Of a stretch of DNA of 64,000 bases, positions 21,001-33,351 are shown in pieces. Within the stretch, counting starts at the first letter, position 1. The number at the start of each line of letters is the position of its first letter. The notes under the pieces were generated by a model. That model saw only the letters and a program-made list of their open reading frames with translations. It made no database searches and was not told where the DNA came from. This DNA is from Rotaria socialis (Eukaryota > Rotifera > Eurotatoria > Philodinida > Philodinidae). A program made the position numbers and the translations under genes. The stretch is from NCBI GenBank assembly GCA_905331475.1, contig CAJNYU010002675.1, forward strand, positions 158,962-222,961. Reading direction: 5' to 3'.

Positions 21001-22440
21001 AAATGGAAGTATGAAAAGAGATGTAAAAAAAGAAGTAGATAAAAAATCTTGTGGCTATTTTATTTAACATTTAGCTGTACTTTTGATCTCCCAAAGACAA
21101 GGTTTGCTTTTTTTTTACTAACATTTCCCGAAGAAATCATAAAGCGGATGATATGACTAATCAATAGAATGCTGGTTCACCAACTATTTGATCGATGGAA
21201 AAAAAATCATCATTTCAAGCAAAGAAGAAAAAAGCACTCGAGCCAAAAATCAATGTCTCTCCGACACGACGGAACACTGTCGTCCTCAATAATAGGCGAC
21301 AGTCATGCAGAAAAATGATTTTAAATAACGAAATTATGATAGAAAACCGTTTTGTCGCAGTTCTTTTAATATTTTCAATGTATGCATAAATGTCTTACAT
21401 ATTAGGATGTATCACGCTGTAGTTTATTGAGTCGAATGTCTATTTTCCGCTTGACACGATTACTTTCTTTTCAACCGATCAGACACTGGATTCACTCATG
21501 TTCGATGATGTTTTCTATGGCTCGCAAGTGTTCATTGTAGTGGAAGTGTGCAAGTCATCATATTGACAAACTAACAATATTAACAGAACTGAAGAATGCC
21601 TGAGACCTAAGCGGAAATAATAAAAGTGAAAATGACTATAAAATTAACCTCTTCATTCTTGGTGCCATCGGGCGCTATACTCTCATAACAATCGGCAGTG
21701 TATATACTACGCGCGCAAAAAAAGCTTCCTCGCCAAAAAAGAAATAAACTAATATATATATATTGATTCTATAAAATAGGTTAATGATAGAAAACAGATT
21801 TCTTCTTATCGAGCAAAACAAGAAATTCAACAGTCATTCTCAAAAAGCTTAAACTCGTATGCGAGATAAGGATTGACTTTTCTGGATTGCACATGAATGC
21901 AATGCTTTTGATTTCATTTTATATTAATTAGACGAAAGAAGTGAGCCCAATACTGTTGGATTTGAAGACGTAAAACGAGAATTTTTGTTCACAAAGAAAA
22001 TCTAAGAGAAATGCTGGCCTTGATAGAAATTCTATTCTAGCTGTTGCTAACTTGACGTGCGCAAAGCTTTCTACTAAGCTAATGTAATTTGTAAATCTTT
22101 GCATATAATGTTGTTCAGGTATAATAGTATTATTATAATCTAAGCTTGTATACTCGGAAATCATCTAAAATTTGATTATCTCGGTAAAAGTGAATCGCTC
22201 TTGAAGATGATTTCAGAAGTTTCTTCATAAGAATAAAACCTTTCATCTTCTTGTTTTCCACCATCAGAAAAAACAATAGCTAATTTAATTGAAGTACGAT
22301 GGAAATAATTGGATCATTTACAGGTAATCTACGAGGCATGTTGTTAGGATGATCAAAAAGAAGCCGAGAAAACGCCTCTGCACCAAATAGAAAAGCTATT
22401 TATAAAAATTACACTGCGCAAATAGCGTTAAGTGATACCA
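18078..22440. other. Long intergenic stretch, no gene recognised
   Basis: About 4.4 kb upstream of the G-beta-5 gene. The part around 20240-20910 is somewhat less AT-rich, with clustered AGCTG motifs and an imperfect hairpin at 20712-20781. I find no exon series with a recognisable product on either strand. Confidence 0.4.
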
Positions 22441-22454
22441 GTCGGGTTAGTCTT

Positions 22455-22530
22455 AACTTGTTCCCTTTTTAATTGAACCGAACAGGTCCCCAAAAATTCG
22501 ATTCCGAATTCGTCCCCACTCTATTTAACA
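22455..22530 (+). repeat. Left inverted arm with GTCCCC motifs
   Basis: Contains GGTCCCC and the 18-bp core GATTCCGAATTCGTCCCC at about 22501-22518. The exact reverse complement of that core lies at about 24438-24455. The two arms bound the reverse-transcriptase fragment. Confidence 0.6.
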
Positions 22531-22945
22531 TTGAAATGTTCATTCTTCGCTCTGTCTATATACACAGCTAGTGGCAATGACAATCGGATTCATTTCTTCT
22601 GGTATAATCCAGCGGCCTATAAGAAAGATGCATGTAATGGCTGTCTACGGTTGACTGATCGATATCTTTTATTTGTAAGCACATTGAAATATGCTCAATT
22701 TTACTCCAACGGAACCAACAGGAAGAAAGAAGAAAGAATACCCAAATACCTTTCGGTGTAGGGTGAGACAAAAAAACAAAAATAAAAATAAAAATAAAGT
22801 TAGTATTTTTTTGGTTGTTGGTCAGTCAGATCACATCTTGCCACTCTTTCAAGGTTTTCCATCAGATTGCCATCTTCCAAATGAATTGGGTTTAAATAGT
22901 AATCATCATAACACCGAGAAAGAAAGTCAGGACTTTGCTTTCATT

Positions 22946-24150
22946 TCACTTCTTCCATATTTTGATGTTGTTCTTCTTACACCAATGAGTTGCACACACT
23001 CTTATATGACCAGTTATTCCTTGCGGTTTGAACTTTTTTTTGCAGTTGGAACAGTCATACCTGTTGTGGCAATCTTTTACCAACACTTCAGTCGCCTTTC
23101 GCTGAGGTTTTCCATGTGAAATGGCTAATTCTTCTGCTCTTCTTTTCTTTGAAATATCTTTGAACTCTTGTATAATTGACTTAATGTTTGAAGGAACAGG
23201 ATTCATTGTGACATGCCTATTAATTATTTCACGCCATCTGTCTTTATTTTTGGTGTCTTTCCTCCAAATTTTTATGTCGAATTTCTCGATGTCATCCATG
23301 ATCTTGTTTTCCCACCTTTTTCTTATTCCAGTATTTGTAGGACGTTTATCACCAGGGAAATATGAAAACATAATTTTCTTACCTAAATGTGGCCCATTTT
23401 CATTTTCCATACGATTTGCATGACCAAACCATCTTAATCGATTTCGTCGCATAAGATTTTCAATTGAAGGTTGGCCAGATAGTTGCATTATTGTTATATT
23501 TGCTACACGATCTCCCAGATTCAGACCAAGTATCGTTCTTAAACATTTCATATAGAAAGTGCTGATTCTATTTTCTTGAACAGCAGTCAGTGACCAAACT
23601 TCGCTACCAAACAATAGGACTGGCAGGACACACGCTCTAAAGATGCGAAGTTTAGCTTCTATTGATATCGTTTTTCTATGCCAAATAACATTTCTTAACA
23701 TGTTGAACGCTGTTGCTGACTTTGTTAATCTTGATTCTATTTCTTTATCTGATCGTTGATCACGACAGACCCAACAACCTAGATAGGAGAACGAGTCCAC
23801 TGTTTCAATTTTTTGATTTCTGATAGTAATTTCAATATCAGGGATATCAACTTCTTGGTTCTTCACAATTTTTCCATTGATACCTTCTTTGAACTGTTGC
23901 ATTGACATAACGCAGGTCTTCTTAACACTCATAGTTAAGCCATATGCTTGAGTGACGTTTTCAAAGATCTCAATAAAAAGTTTTAGATCATCAAGAGTTT
24001 GTGTTAAAGCCGCCAAATCATCAGCATACATTAAAGCCAGAATATCAAAATTTTCGAATTTATCTCTAGCACCATGATAGAAATCAGTGCTTCCATAGGC
24101 AAACGTTACACCCTCGACGCTACAACCAACAGGAAAGGTGTTGAACTATA
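22946..24150 (-). pseudogene. 5'-truncated non-LTR retrotransposon reverse transcriptase
   Basis: The open frame runs from the RT catalytic motif YADD (24031 side) through the thumb and the non-LTR connector region (NRLRWFGHANRM) to a C-terminal C2HC zinc knuckle (C-x2-C-x12-H-x4-C). It ends IWKK-stop. In the same frame the sequence can be followed upstream as far as FPVGCSVEGVTFAYGS, the region before YADD. At about 24147 it meets a stop with no earlier RT blocks. The endonuclease and most of the RT palm are therefore missing: a dead-on-arrival LINE copy. The remaining 361 codons are uninterrupted, so the insertion is not very old. No clear 3' poly(A) or target duplication was found. Confidence 0.85.
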
Positions 24151-24394
24151 ATGGTTTTCAATATACTCTCAAACATGAACGGAAAAGAGTAGTAGAATCG
24201 CGACATCGTTCACGAAATTGCACGAGTATATATTCTTTGTCTTGATATAATGCTGTGATTGCTCGACAATTTTTTAATTCTTTCTAATTGTTGCAAAAAA
24301 TGTTTATATTCACTTGTTAATCTTACGATAAAAATTGTCTTTCACCTTTACTATAACTACATTAGAAATTCATATTTTTTGAAATCAAGCGCCA

Positions 24395-24530
24395 ATTAAT
24401 AGAATTGGGGACCAATTTAGAGTGGGACGAACCTGGTGGGGACGAATTCGGAATCAATTAATGGGGGACGAGTTGGTAGGGGACGTAATAGGGGACCAAT
24501 CAGGGGTATGCCTACCAGTCTCAATACTGA
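24395..24530 (-). repeat. Right inverted arm with spaced GTCCCC repeats
   Basis: Read on the minus strand, this arm carries six GTCCC(C) units spaced about 12-20 bp, including the core GATTCCGAATTCGTCCCC shared with the left arm. It also has an extra short unit (CCAGGTTCGTCCC) that the left arm lacks. Confidence 0.6.
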
Positions 24531-24990
24531 CACGAATTTTCTTGTTGATTTTACTCGTCGTAAGGTACGAAAATAAAAATTAATCATTACTTTTTTCTCA
24601 AAAAACATGTGACTAGTAAAATGAAAAATCAAAGTTCGAAGTTTAAAATGTGCAACTCTTTATACTATTTTAAGGGTAGCATAAGAAGTCATTTGCCTAT
24701 GCTTAGTTTACTAAGTGTATCATTATAACTTGTGTTGCGTTATCTTTTTATTTTAAATCAAGCAAAAGAAACAAGAAGAAAATTGAGTCTACTGCTTTAA
24801 AAGAACATAGCGTTTTCCTAATCAGATGTAAAACACAAAAAAAAATGATGAACATATACAAAAAAAATGGCACAGCAATAAGATAAAACATCACATCAGC
24901 AAGAAAAAAAAGACCGTCTTTAAATAAATGAATGTAAGATTGGGAAGATGGAAAACGAAAATAAAGCTTCTTTATCATTGATTGGTTTCA
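24531..24990. other. Intergenic, includes a hAT-end-like motif
   Basis: Downstream of the RGG-rich gene. At about 24668-24700 a TTTAAGGGTAGCATAAGAAG stretch resembles the subterminal part of the 9.27 kb hAT-like element, but no paired end was found. No gene seen. Confidence 0.35.
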
Positions 24991-27270
24991 TCAGTTTTCG
25001 ATGATTGATTGATTGACTTGTTCAGCGACTGGTGCTTTACTTTGAGAACTATCATCGACGGGAGTTGAATCTAGTTAAATGAATTCATAAATAATGATAG
25101 TGAACGATGGACTACTCAATATTACCTTCAGTTTTTCGTTTTTCACTGTTATGTTGAGGTTGGTTTTCTTTATTAGCTCCTCCGCGTTGTCGAAAACGAC
25201 CACGACCACGACCACGTCCACCGCGACCTTTTGAAAAAGAAAGATTTTTTTTTTGTAAAAAAATTTTAATTCAAAAACTGAACTCACCACGACCGCCAAA
25301 ACCTCGACTAGGATAACCATAATACATTCCATAATAATACGGAGTCATACCATACGGATCATAATAACCTAAACGTACTTATTTCAGAAAAAACAACTGA
25401 AGATTTTAATGAATGATCAGTTTACCATGTTCCATGAAATATCCATTTCCTGGTAGTCGACCACCACCACCACCACCACCACGTCGGCCACGTCGACCAG
25501 AAGTAGTACGTGTTTGTGGTTTTTCAACATCAGTAGTAGCATTATCTGTAGCGTCTTTTTTGTTTTGATGACTTTGTCGTCGATATCTTGGTGCTAAACG
25601 GCGAGCAACTTTATTAACCATAAAGCGAAGAACATTTTTCACGATGGTTTCATCGTCTTTAGGTTTTTTCACTTGGTCTGATTTCGGGTGTCCTTCTGTT
25701 TCAGTACCATTTTGACTAGCATTTGTATTTCGACGACGTCGTCTTTGGAAATGAAAAAAAAACAACATTATATAATAACGATTGAATAGAAGTCCTTACT
25801 GTCGGCTCGATTTCTTGTGTGGTTTATCAGCTGAACCTTGCGTATTTTCGTCTTTTTGTTGATCATCTGTAACAGCACTAAATATTCAAAAATCTATTAT
25901 TGAAATTTTATTTAATACTTGAAATATATACTAATATATTTCAACACTCCTTTAGTTAAGTATTTTTCTTACCCATCTTTTTGTTGTTGTTCCGAGCTTG
26001 CATCATTTTCATTAGTTTCTCGTTTTGGTCTACGTTGCCGACGTTTTGGATTACGATGTTTGTTGGGATCAGCATTTTCGCCTGGCTGTTGTTCATTATT
26101 ATTCGCAGTAGTGTTATTTTCATCACTGAAAATAAAAACTAATGATTATTCTTCTTTTCTTAATATAAAGAAAAACACAAACGTCTCATTCTTTGTTACT
26201 TGAGCGCGTCGTCTATCACGTCTTCCTCGACCACCACGAAAACCGCGGTTACCACGTACTGGATAATCATTCGTACCATCTTGTTCTGATAGATCACCAT
26301 GATATGATGGACCATAATATCCACCTGGAGGGGGATACATTCCTTTAAGATAGCAAACAACAGTACATGAAAATTTTCGTTTGCAAAATCATTCTTACCA
26401 TCAGCTCCATTCATATAGTTTGCATAATGCGAATAAGCTTGATAATAGTCACCATAGAATGGTATACCACGAGAAAAACGCCCTCGACCTTCAAAATAAA
26501 AATACGCAATACATTAGAGTATCAGTTTTGGAATTGTTCCTTTTAAATCTTCCTCTGGTTCGGATAGTAACAAACACAAATGTTTGTAAATAATTAAAAA
26601 CTAATATGCTGGGGGCAATTGTAGGAAATAAAAATATGAAATACAATTTAGCTATGTTTGCTAATTACAGTCGCACTCATTTATTCTTCGATTAACATTG
26701 TTAGTTCGTATCTATTGAAAAATCAAAGCGTTATCATTGTATCTCTGATGTTTCATGGTTAATCATGTGATGAGCCGTTTCTAACGTGTTTATTATATTT
26801 GCAATGGCTCCTTGTTATGATATTTATTGCATCTAATTGACATAGAAAGGATCTATATATCTTTCGGCAGCTCGTTTAGATCATATTTCATAAAGTCTTA
26901 CCGCGAAAACCTCCTCGTCGACCACCTCGGCCTATGAAAAAAATGGCATAGAATAATATTTATTTAGATTACGATGACCTTACCTCGCGTATTATTCACA
27001 TGATTCTCTTGATCATCGGAATTATTCGATTTTTGGGTGTCATCATCATTGGATGGTCGAGTTTCATCTTCTCCTAAGTCTTGATTTTTTCGTTCACTAC
27101 CTATATTGCGTGTTAACAAGAAGGAAATAATTTCGAAAAATAAATACAAACAAAAAAGCTTTCGAACCAGGTCGCTTTCGATAAAAGTTTCTTGGGCGTT
27201 GTTTTGGTAACTCTTGTACCTCTTGAACATCGTTGTTCACTTTGGTATTGTTAGTTTCTTGATTAGACAT
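24991..27270 (-). CDS. RGG/RG-rich, probably RNA-binding protein
   Basis: Eleven exons read: 27270-27168, 27100-26984, 26931-26902, 26488-26399, 26342-26183, 26125-25973, 25877-25800, 25742-25426, 25368-25288, 25227-25126 and 25070-24991. They join in frame to about 436 aa. The sequence is low-complexity. Arg/Gly boxes (RGGRRGGFRGRGRF; FRGGRGRRDRRR; GRGRGRGRFRQRGG) alternate with Tyr/Pro/Gly stretches (YYDPYGMTPYYYGMYYGYP) and acidic Asn/Asp/Gln-rich linkers. A run of seven Gly occurs near the middle. There is no RRM, KH or cold-shock domain. RGG-box proteins usually bind RNA or join granules, and that role is inferred only from composition. The exon 5 donor (GAGAC then GTTTGT, 26183) is weak but required by frame. 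A good acceptor just before the ATG (about 27282) suggests a 5' UTR intron. Confidence 0.8.
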
Positions 27271-28554
27271 AAATAATAAAATCTACGAAAGAAATAATGT
27301 CTAATCAATAAATATGTAATTTGGCGCGGATGTATCGTATGCATATGTACATGTGGATACGTGTATAAAGAAAAAGTATACAGCATATGCATGAAAATAA
27401 ACAGCGAGAATGTGCAATTATTGCCTCCACTTGTGTATTCTAGTACAAAACGTATGTGCACAACGAGCCGTATTGTTTTCTTTGCTCTTGCTTTCTTTCT
27501 GTATATATTCTCATAGAAAAACGTGGACTAAGTGGTAGAATGCTGCTATTCTTCTTCCTAAACGATGCATTTGGACGGAGAAAGAGAAAAGAAAATGAAT
27601 AACTGGGCTCTCCTATTCTAGTCATTGTTGTCTGCCATTTTTAATGATAACTTTTTGTTAAGAAAAAACCCCATGCCTTTTCTACTCAGCAAATAAAACG
27701 ATCGAGAGAAAAATAAGGCACTATTTTAAGATATACCGATATAAATATCTCAATCTCAAACCATTCATTTTCATCATATTCAGCATTTTCATGCAACCTC
27801 TAAAACGAAATGTGCAAAGGTTAATTTAATCTTATTAAAACTTTTGAATATACATGACCCTGATCATCAATGTTATTTACTTACATTGATCATTATTACA
27901 ATATCGACTTAAATTATCAAGCATTATAGTATATCGAAATATTAAGTTCGAGAAAAGAAACGAAATTTGTTGAGCTCTTATTTTTACATAGATTGTAATT
28001 TTTGATGTCGAATACATATTAAAAATTATACTTAATTCATAAGTTTATAGCTCAATACAGTAATATAAACACTAATAGCAGTAATAGTTTGGTTTATGTA
28101 TATTTACTAAAATAATGTTTCTTCTTTCTTTTATGATATCAGATAGAAAAAGAAAGACTTTTACTTCTCACATGTATCTATTATGTATAATTTTCCAAAA
28201 ATTCGAAATTAATAATTTTAGAAAATGCTGGAAATTTCTCAAGAAAAAATATATTTGAAAATAAATGTACACAAAAAATAGGATTCCTATGTATTTCATT
28301 GCATGTATTATCTAACCAATCAAAATAGTGCTGATGTGTCATCATTCGTAGACCAAAATAGCTGCTGATTAGTCATCTAAGTCAATAAAAACGATATTGC
28401 GTTGCCTATAGAAAAAGGTATCAAGCTGGCTGGTCTATCAAATTTCTTATTTTCTTTACCCAGTTCTCTTTTCTCCCAGCAACAACAAAAACAACAACAA
28501 CAACAACAAAACTCTATTGGCACTTTTAATAACGACGAAAATAATATTAACGAT
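27271..28554. other. Divergent intergenic region (RGG gene / MVB12)
   Basis: Head-to-head spacer holding both presumed promoters. A CAA repeat at 28480-28509 lies upstream of the MVB12 start codon. It is in frame with the coding sequence but has no upstream ATG, so it is probably 5' UTR. Confidence 0.45.
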
Positions 28555-29917
28555 ATGTCTTCGATGAATGATACAAGTTTACCAATAACCGGCATTTGTC
28601 TTGTTTCAAAACCGGATAATGTACCAACGGGTTATGAATGCATTCGAAAAGGTACTAATCAATTATAGTTGAAATAATGAGACAAATACTAACTGCGTAG
28701 CCAACCGTGTGTCTTACTCTAACATAGAAAGAGCGAAAGAAAAAAAAAACATAATAATTAGTGCTGTACTCTTCGAATTTATTCAAACGTAGCAGTACAA
28801 CTGGATTGTCTTGCCACCCGCCATTTCCTAGCTACACAACTAGAAAGCATACTAAATGATCAGTTGTTTTTCGACTAATATATACATATTGAGATCTACT
28901 ATCTAATTTAATGAAATATTTGCTAAGAACTATCGATTTCCGAGACAACTGAAAACTCAGAGATTTGACCTATATTTAACTTTATTAATAACTCTGAGAA
29001 TTTCAAAGAAAAGCAACATAACCTTCTCGAGACATTTAACGAGATCCGATGGCTATATTTTTCTATGGTCAACAATTGTCGTTGTTTTTGTGTCGTCATA
29101 GTAGACTGAGATAGGCAAGTGATTTTACACTTCGACACATCAAATGCGTCTCAGAGAACTTAAATCATATAACACATTCGAACTATATTTTTAAAATTCT
29201 ATCAATTTACTCACTAAAATTATTCTTCTAGTTTACGGTGAACCGTCACGTGATGCTGATCTAATGGCTGATTCTATGCTCGAACGTAAAGATCGTTTTC
29301 TTTGTATTACACGCATATTTCCATTAGCTGGTAATAAAGCATTTGTTTTGGAAGATGTTAAAATTATTAATGAACGTGATGTTCCACCGCAAAATTACAC
29401 TCCATTAAATGAAACAATAGATACACGAGCTAAAGGTACATCTAAACGTACAATATGCGTTAGACTAGCTGAGCGACAAGCCGGTATGAAATGTGTATGT
29501 GACATTATATTTCTTTATCGTCAGAAGCGACCACCACAATTTTATACGTTAATTGGTGATATCAATGGTTTTCAAATGTGCACTAAAGAAGGAACTGTTC
29601 CACCTTTCCGAGCTATACCACCACCACCGTCGAATATTTATCCTAATCCGACACACCATCAGCCCTATGCTCAAACTCAGAGACAAAATTCTAAAGATGA
29701 CTATGCAAATATGTATACATTAGGGAAGAAAAGTGAAGAAAAAGACATACTTGACGGTATTCCATTTACCATCAATCCAATATATTTAGCCGGAAATCGT
29801 AACAGTGCTAATGATTTATCTGGCTTAGATTCATATCGAATTCTTTCAGCTTATGACATTGAACAATATTATCCTTATGATTTTCATCTCGAACGCCATT
29901 CACTTTCTTCACTTTAA
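28555..29917 (+). CDS. MVB12: ESCRT-I subunit MVB12 (MABP + UMA domains)
   Basis: Fourth subunit of ESCRT-I, acting at endosomes in sorting ubiquitinated cargo into multivesicular bodies. Two exons, 28555-28651 and 29232-29917, give 260 aa. The MABP domain opens with LPITGICLVS and PTGYECIRK. It continues through DADLMADSMLERKDRFLCITR, the NETIDTRAKGTSKR block and PPQFYTLIGDINGFQMC, ending near residue 150. A Pro-rich linker follows (PPPPSNIYPNPTHHQP). The UMA motif at about 205-250 (ILDGIPFTINPIYL, then a Leu/Tyr-rich end) is the part that binds the ESCRT-I core. The start is the first ATG after an upstream stop; a second Met lies three residues on. Vertebrate MVB12A and MVB12B cannot be distinguished here. 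Confidence 0.92.
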
Positions 29918-30481
29918 ATATTTTTCAAACATCTTTTTTTGTTTTTTTCTTGATAAGTTATGCACATTTGAACTTTTTGTTTTGCATATATTTATTATCT
30001 TCTGAAGAATTTATTCTTCTCTAATGGGTGTCTTTCTTTTCTTTTATAAATCAAATTGTATGAATTCGATTGATGCATTTATTTTGTTTCTTAACATGAA
30101 CGTACGCAATGTCTTTTTATTAATTTTGGTATTTAAAGTGAACGGTAAGTATTTTTACGAAAAGCAACTATGCCTAGAAGTACATAATGACTTACAAACA
30201 TAGATGTATTAACAAGACGAGAAAAAAAAAGAGAATCTCAATATTTTTCATTTAATCATCTTCGGGTTTTTGCCAAAAATAAATAAGAACGAGCTTTTTT
30301 CGCTAATTAGAAGCAATCATCGTCTGCAGAGAACGGCCTAAAGGAAATGTTGAAGTATACAGGTGAATGTTTGAACCAGTGTCGGTCGTGACAAAGAAGA
30401 CGTGAGATAGATTGCTATTATTAAAATTTGTTTGATAAACATACAACACAAAACAACACGAAAACATAAGGAGAACTATTT
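29918..30481. other. Spacer between two convergent genes
   Basis: Holds the 3' ends of MVB12 (+) and of the calcium-sensor gene (-). T-rich on one side and A-rich on the other. No gene seen. Confidence 0.45.
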
Positions 30482-33351
30482 TTAAGCATTTTGAAATGGA
30501 TTCATAAGACTTTGCAAAAATGTATCTTTCAATAAACCTTGAATAAATTCTTCTTTTGATATACATTGATCTTCGTTAATATCGAGCGTTTTCATTATTG
30601 TGTCAGCGCATTGCTCGTAGGAGTATTTATTTGATTTATTATCATTCATACCTAATAATTGAAACATAGCATGTAGGATAAATAAAATTTCAGCTCGATC
30701 AATCATTGAATTATGATCTAAATCATAAACATTGAATGCATATCGAAGTTTATGTTCTAACGGTGCTTCTGTCGTAGCCACGTATGCAATCAGAAACTAA
30801 ATTAGAATAATATTTTTAATTAAAAGTATTTTGCACCGGTGTGAAAAAGACAAATTCTATTTCAGTAGATATTGATGTGGCGCAAGCCGCTAGTTCTTTT
30901 GAGTATCATCGTAAACTCGAAGTAATGCAAATATACGCAGAAAATAGGAAACTTCCTTGATGAATGAAGTTCTCGATTTGGCGGAAATGTTTCTGGAAGC
31001 TATTAGTATTGATTAGGTGTTTTTTTTCTTCTCCTAATAAAAACGGAATCGCTTTATTTTGCATGTAGTTAAATATTCACATATGTGATGTGCTTTATTC
31101 ATCGAGCGAAATTATCAGATAGATATAATGGATTGATTTATTCATTCTCACTTGCCATCGGACGTGATCATTTATAGATCGATTATAAAAACTGAAAGCT
31201 ATAGATGGAATTTTAAATACGTGAGGAAAACCATTGTCTATTATCAGCAACTAGAGATCTCGATAATACCTTGGGAAATTATAGTACAATATATCGGAAA
31301 TAAGCGACTATGTTATTATCCGACCAAACGTACAGTTAATTATGTGGTGTGTTAAACATTCATAAAAGAGACGTTGACATAATATCTAATTTGGATCAAA
31401 AAATAGTTATATGCCTCAAAACAAGTAATTACACTTGATCTTTGATGCCTTGACTTCATAAATCATCTACGCCTTCATGCTCTCGACGTCATCTTAGATG
31501 CTGATTTATTGATATGTGCGAAAAAAGACATGCATTATTAGAAAATTTTGTTTTTTATGCATTCAGCTGTTTGCATTTTCTTTGTTACTCATAGAATAAT
31601 TATAATATATTGTCATGAAATAAATAAAAGTCACAGCTACTAATTTGTATTACTCATTCGTATGGTTACTAAACTAATCTTAGGCTATCGGTAGAATAGC
31701 CGATTAATTTAATCACTCTAAGCATATACTAGAGAGATCAACACTAAATATAGATAGAAAATTACTTTGTTCGCAACTCTATTCTATAGCTTCCTCTAGG
31801 AGTTACTGATTAAAAAGAAACGCCAGGGATGCATTGTACCTCGATCAGACACGCCGTCGGAAGTATGCCTTGACACTTCTAAGTCGACTCAGAGCAAGCA
31901 AAATTTTTTATCCTTTTAGTCATAACAAGAATTAAATATTCTTAATTTAATCAGTGAGACCTATTGAAAGCGAATTCATTTTCTGTTCTCGTCGAGTTCT
32001 ATCTATATCTAAGCAAGACATGGGTCCAAGAGCTTTCAATCACTCAAACGAGATTTCATCTTGATGCATCGTTGTTACATATAGTTCTGTTGACAAAATA
32101 TTTTTCTGAATAATTCGATTGTGAGTTGAAACTGATTAAACTAATTTCTTTTCTTCGTCAACATATGAATACATCCAACTTCGAAAAATTTTACAGCGAT
32201 CCTTCAACCCACTGGTACACAAAAAAGAATTGGTCTGTTTTTTCCTCTATTTCTAGAGCACTAGGACTTTGTTCGCCGGAGAGGACATGAATTTATCAAA
32301 AATCCGGAACTTGATTCTTGTTTTTGTCTATTCGATTTCCTGTGACCTAATCAAAACATGTTCAAAGTACGTTGCTAATCATACTAGTCTTTTCTGAACA
32401 GCAATTAAAATACCAAGATTTATCTATGATTGCTTATTGGCTGAAGTCAACTACAAATTGTCGACATACTCATTGCTCCAGTTTTTTTTCATATTCGAAC
32501 TCTACAATTCTCTTTCTGTAGCTATTTCTATTTCCAAGTGATTATCCGTGTTAGACATGCTTTTTTTATATCTATTCATTTATTGTATTATAAAGACCTT
32601 GAGGAATTGTTTTCTTTTTAAATAGCTTTCATTTATTATTAAATTCCTGTTAGCAAAAATCCTACGAAAGGCTAAATCCACAAATACGCATTCATCGGTT
32701 TCCGTAGATATTAAAAGTTAGTTTTTAATTGCTTATGCGCACGAGTAAAAACAGTTTTGATAAATTGTTCTTCTAGAACAATTAACACTTATTATATTGA
32801 TAAATCATGCGTAAACAATGTAGCATTTAGCAGTCTCATGAATAGTATAGTAAATCGTGAGAACATTTTAGTATGACCGTATAGCTCATCAGCTATTTTG
32901 TTCGAGCAAATAATGTCGCCCTTACTTTGCCTGACTAATCACAACAAAACTAATCGCTATTAGAGTAGATCATATCAGCAGAAAAAAATTAGTTTAGGAA
33001 ATGTTTTCTTCTGAGAAAATTAAAAATGTCATATTATCATGAATAATCTATTGAGATTATTCTATATAGGGAAAGTAACGAATGACTTCTTACTTCAGAA
33101 AAACTAATACCATGATCACCATCTAGATCAAATGCACGAAAGACGTTTTCGCTTAAACGTTTAACATTTTCCGATGGCCGAAGGTCTTGATAAAATTTAC
33201 AAAATTGTTCTTTATTCATTGTTCTCGAGCCTAGATCACATTGTTGCAGGAATCGTTCTTCCCACGCATTAATATCATCTCGTTTTAATTCCGTATATTT
33301 GCCAATCGATTCATAAACATTATCAGCAAGTCGGCTGTGTAGTGAGCCCAT
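30482..33351 (-). CDS. Neuronal calcium sensor family protein (EF-hand)
   Basis: Calcium switch of the NCS-1/hippocalcin/recoverin family. Two exons, 33351-33094 and 30796-30482, are joined across a 2.3-kb intron: ...GISFSE then FLIAYVATTEAP..., exactly at a conserved family position. The 190 aa match the family length. The N-terminus MGSLHS fits the N-myristoylation pattern MGxxxS. EF1 (CDLGSRTMNKEQ) lacks ligands, as is normal in this family. EF2 (DLDGDHGISFSE) is canonical. EF3 (DLDHNSMIDRAE) lacks the usual Gly at position 6 but keeps the acidic ligands. EF4 (DINEDQCISKEE) looks competent. An acceptor directly before the ATG (about 33362) points to a 5' UTR intron. Too divergent to name a vertebrate orthologue. 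Confidence 0.9.

Noticed and set aside
23121-23423. 100-codon plus-strand frame
   Set aside because: Antisense shadow of the reverse-transcriptase fragment.
28402-28554. Longer MVB12 N-terminus with a Gln tract
   Set aside because: The frame is open but has no ATG (it would begin at TTG after a stop), so the CAA tract is taken as 5' UTR.
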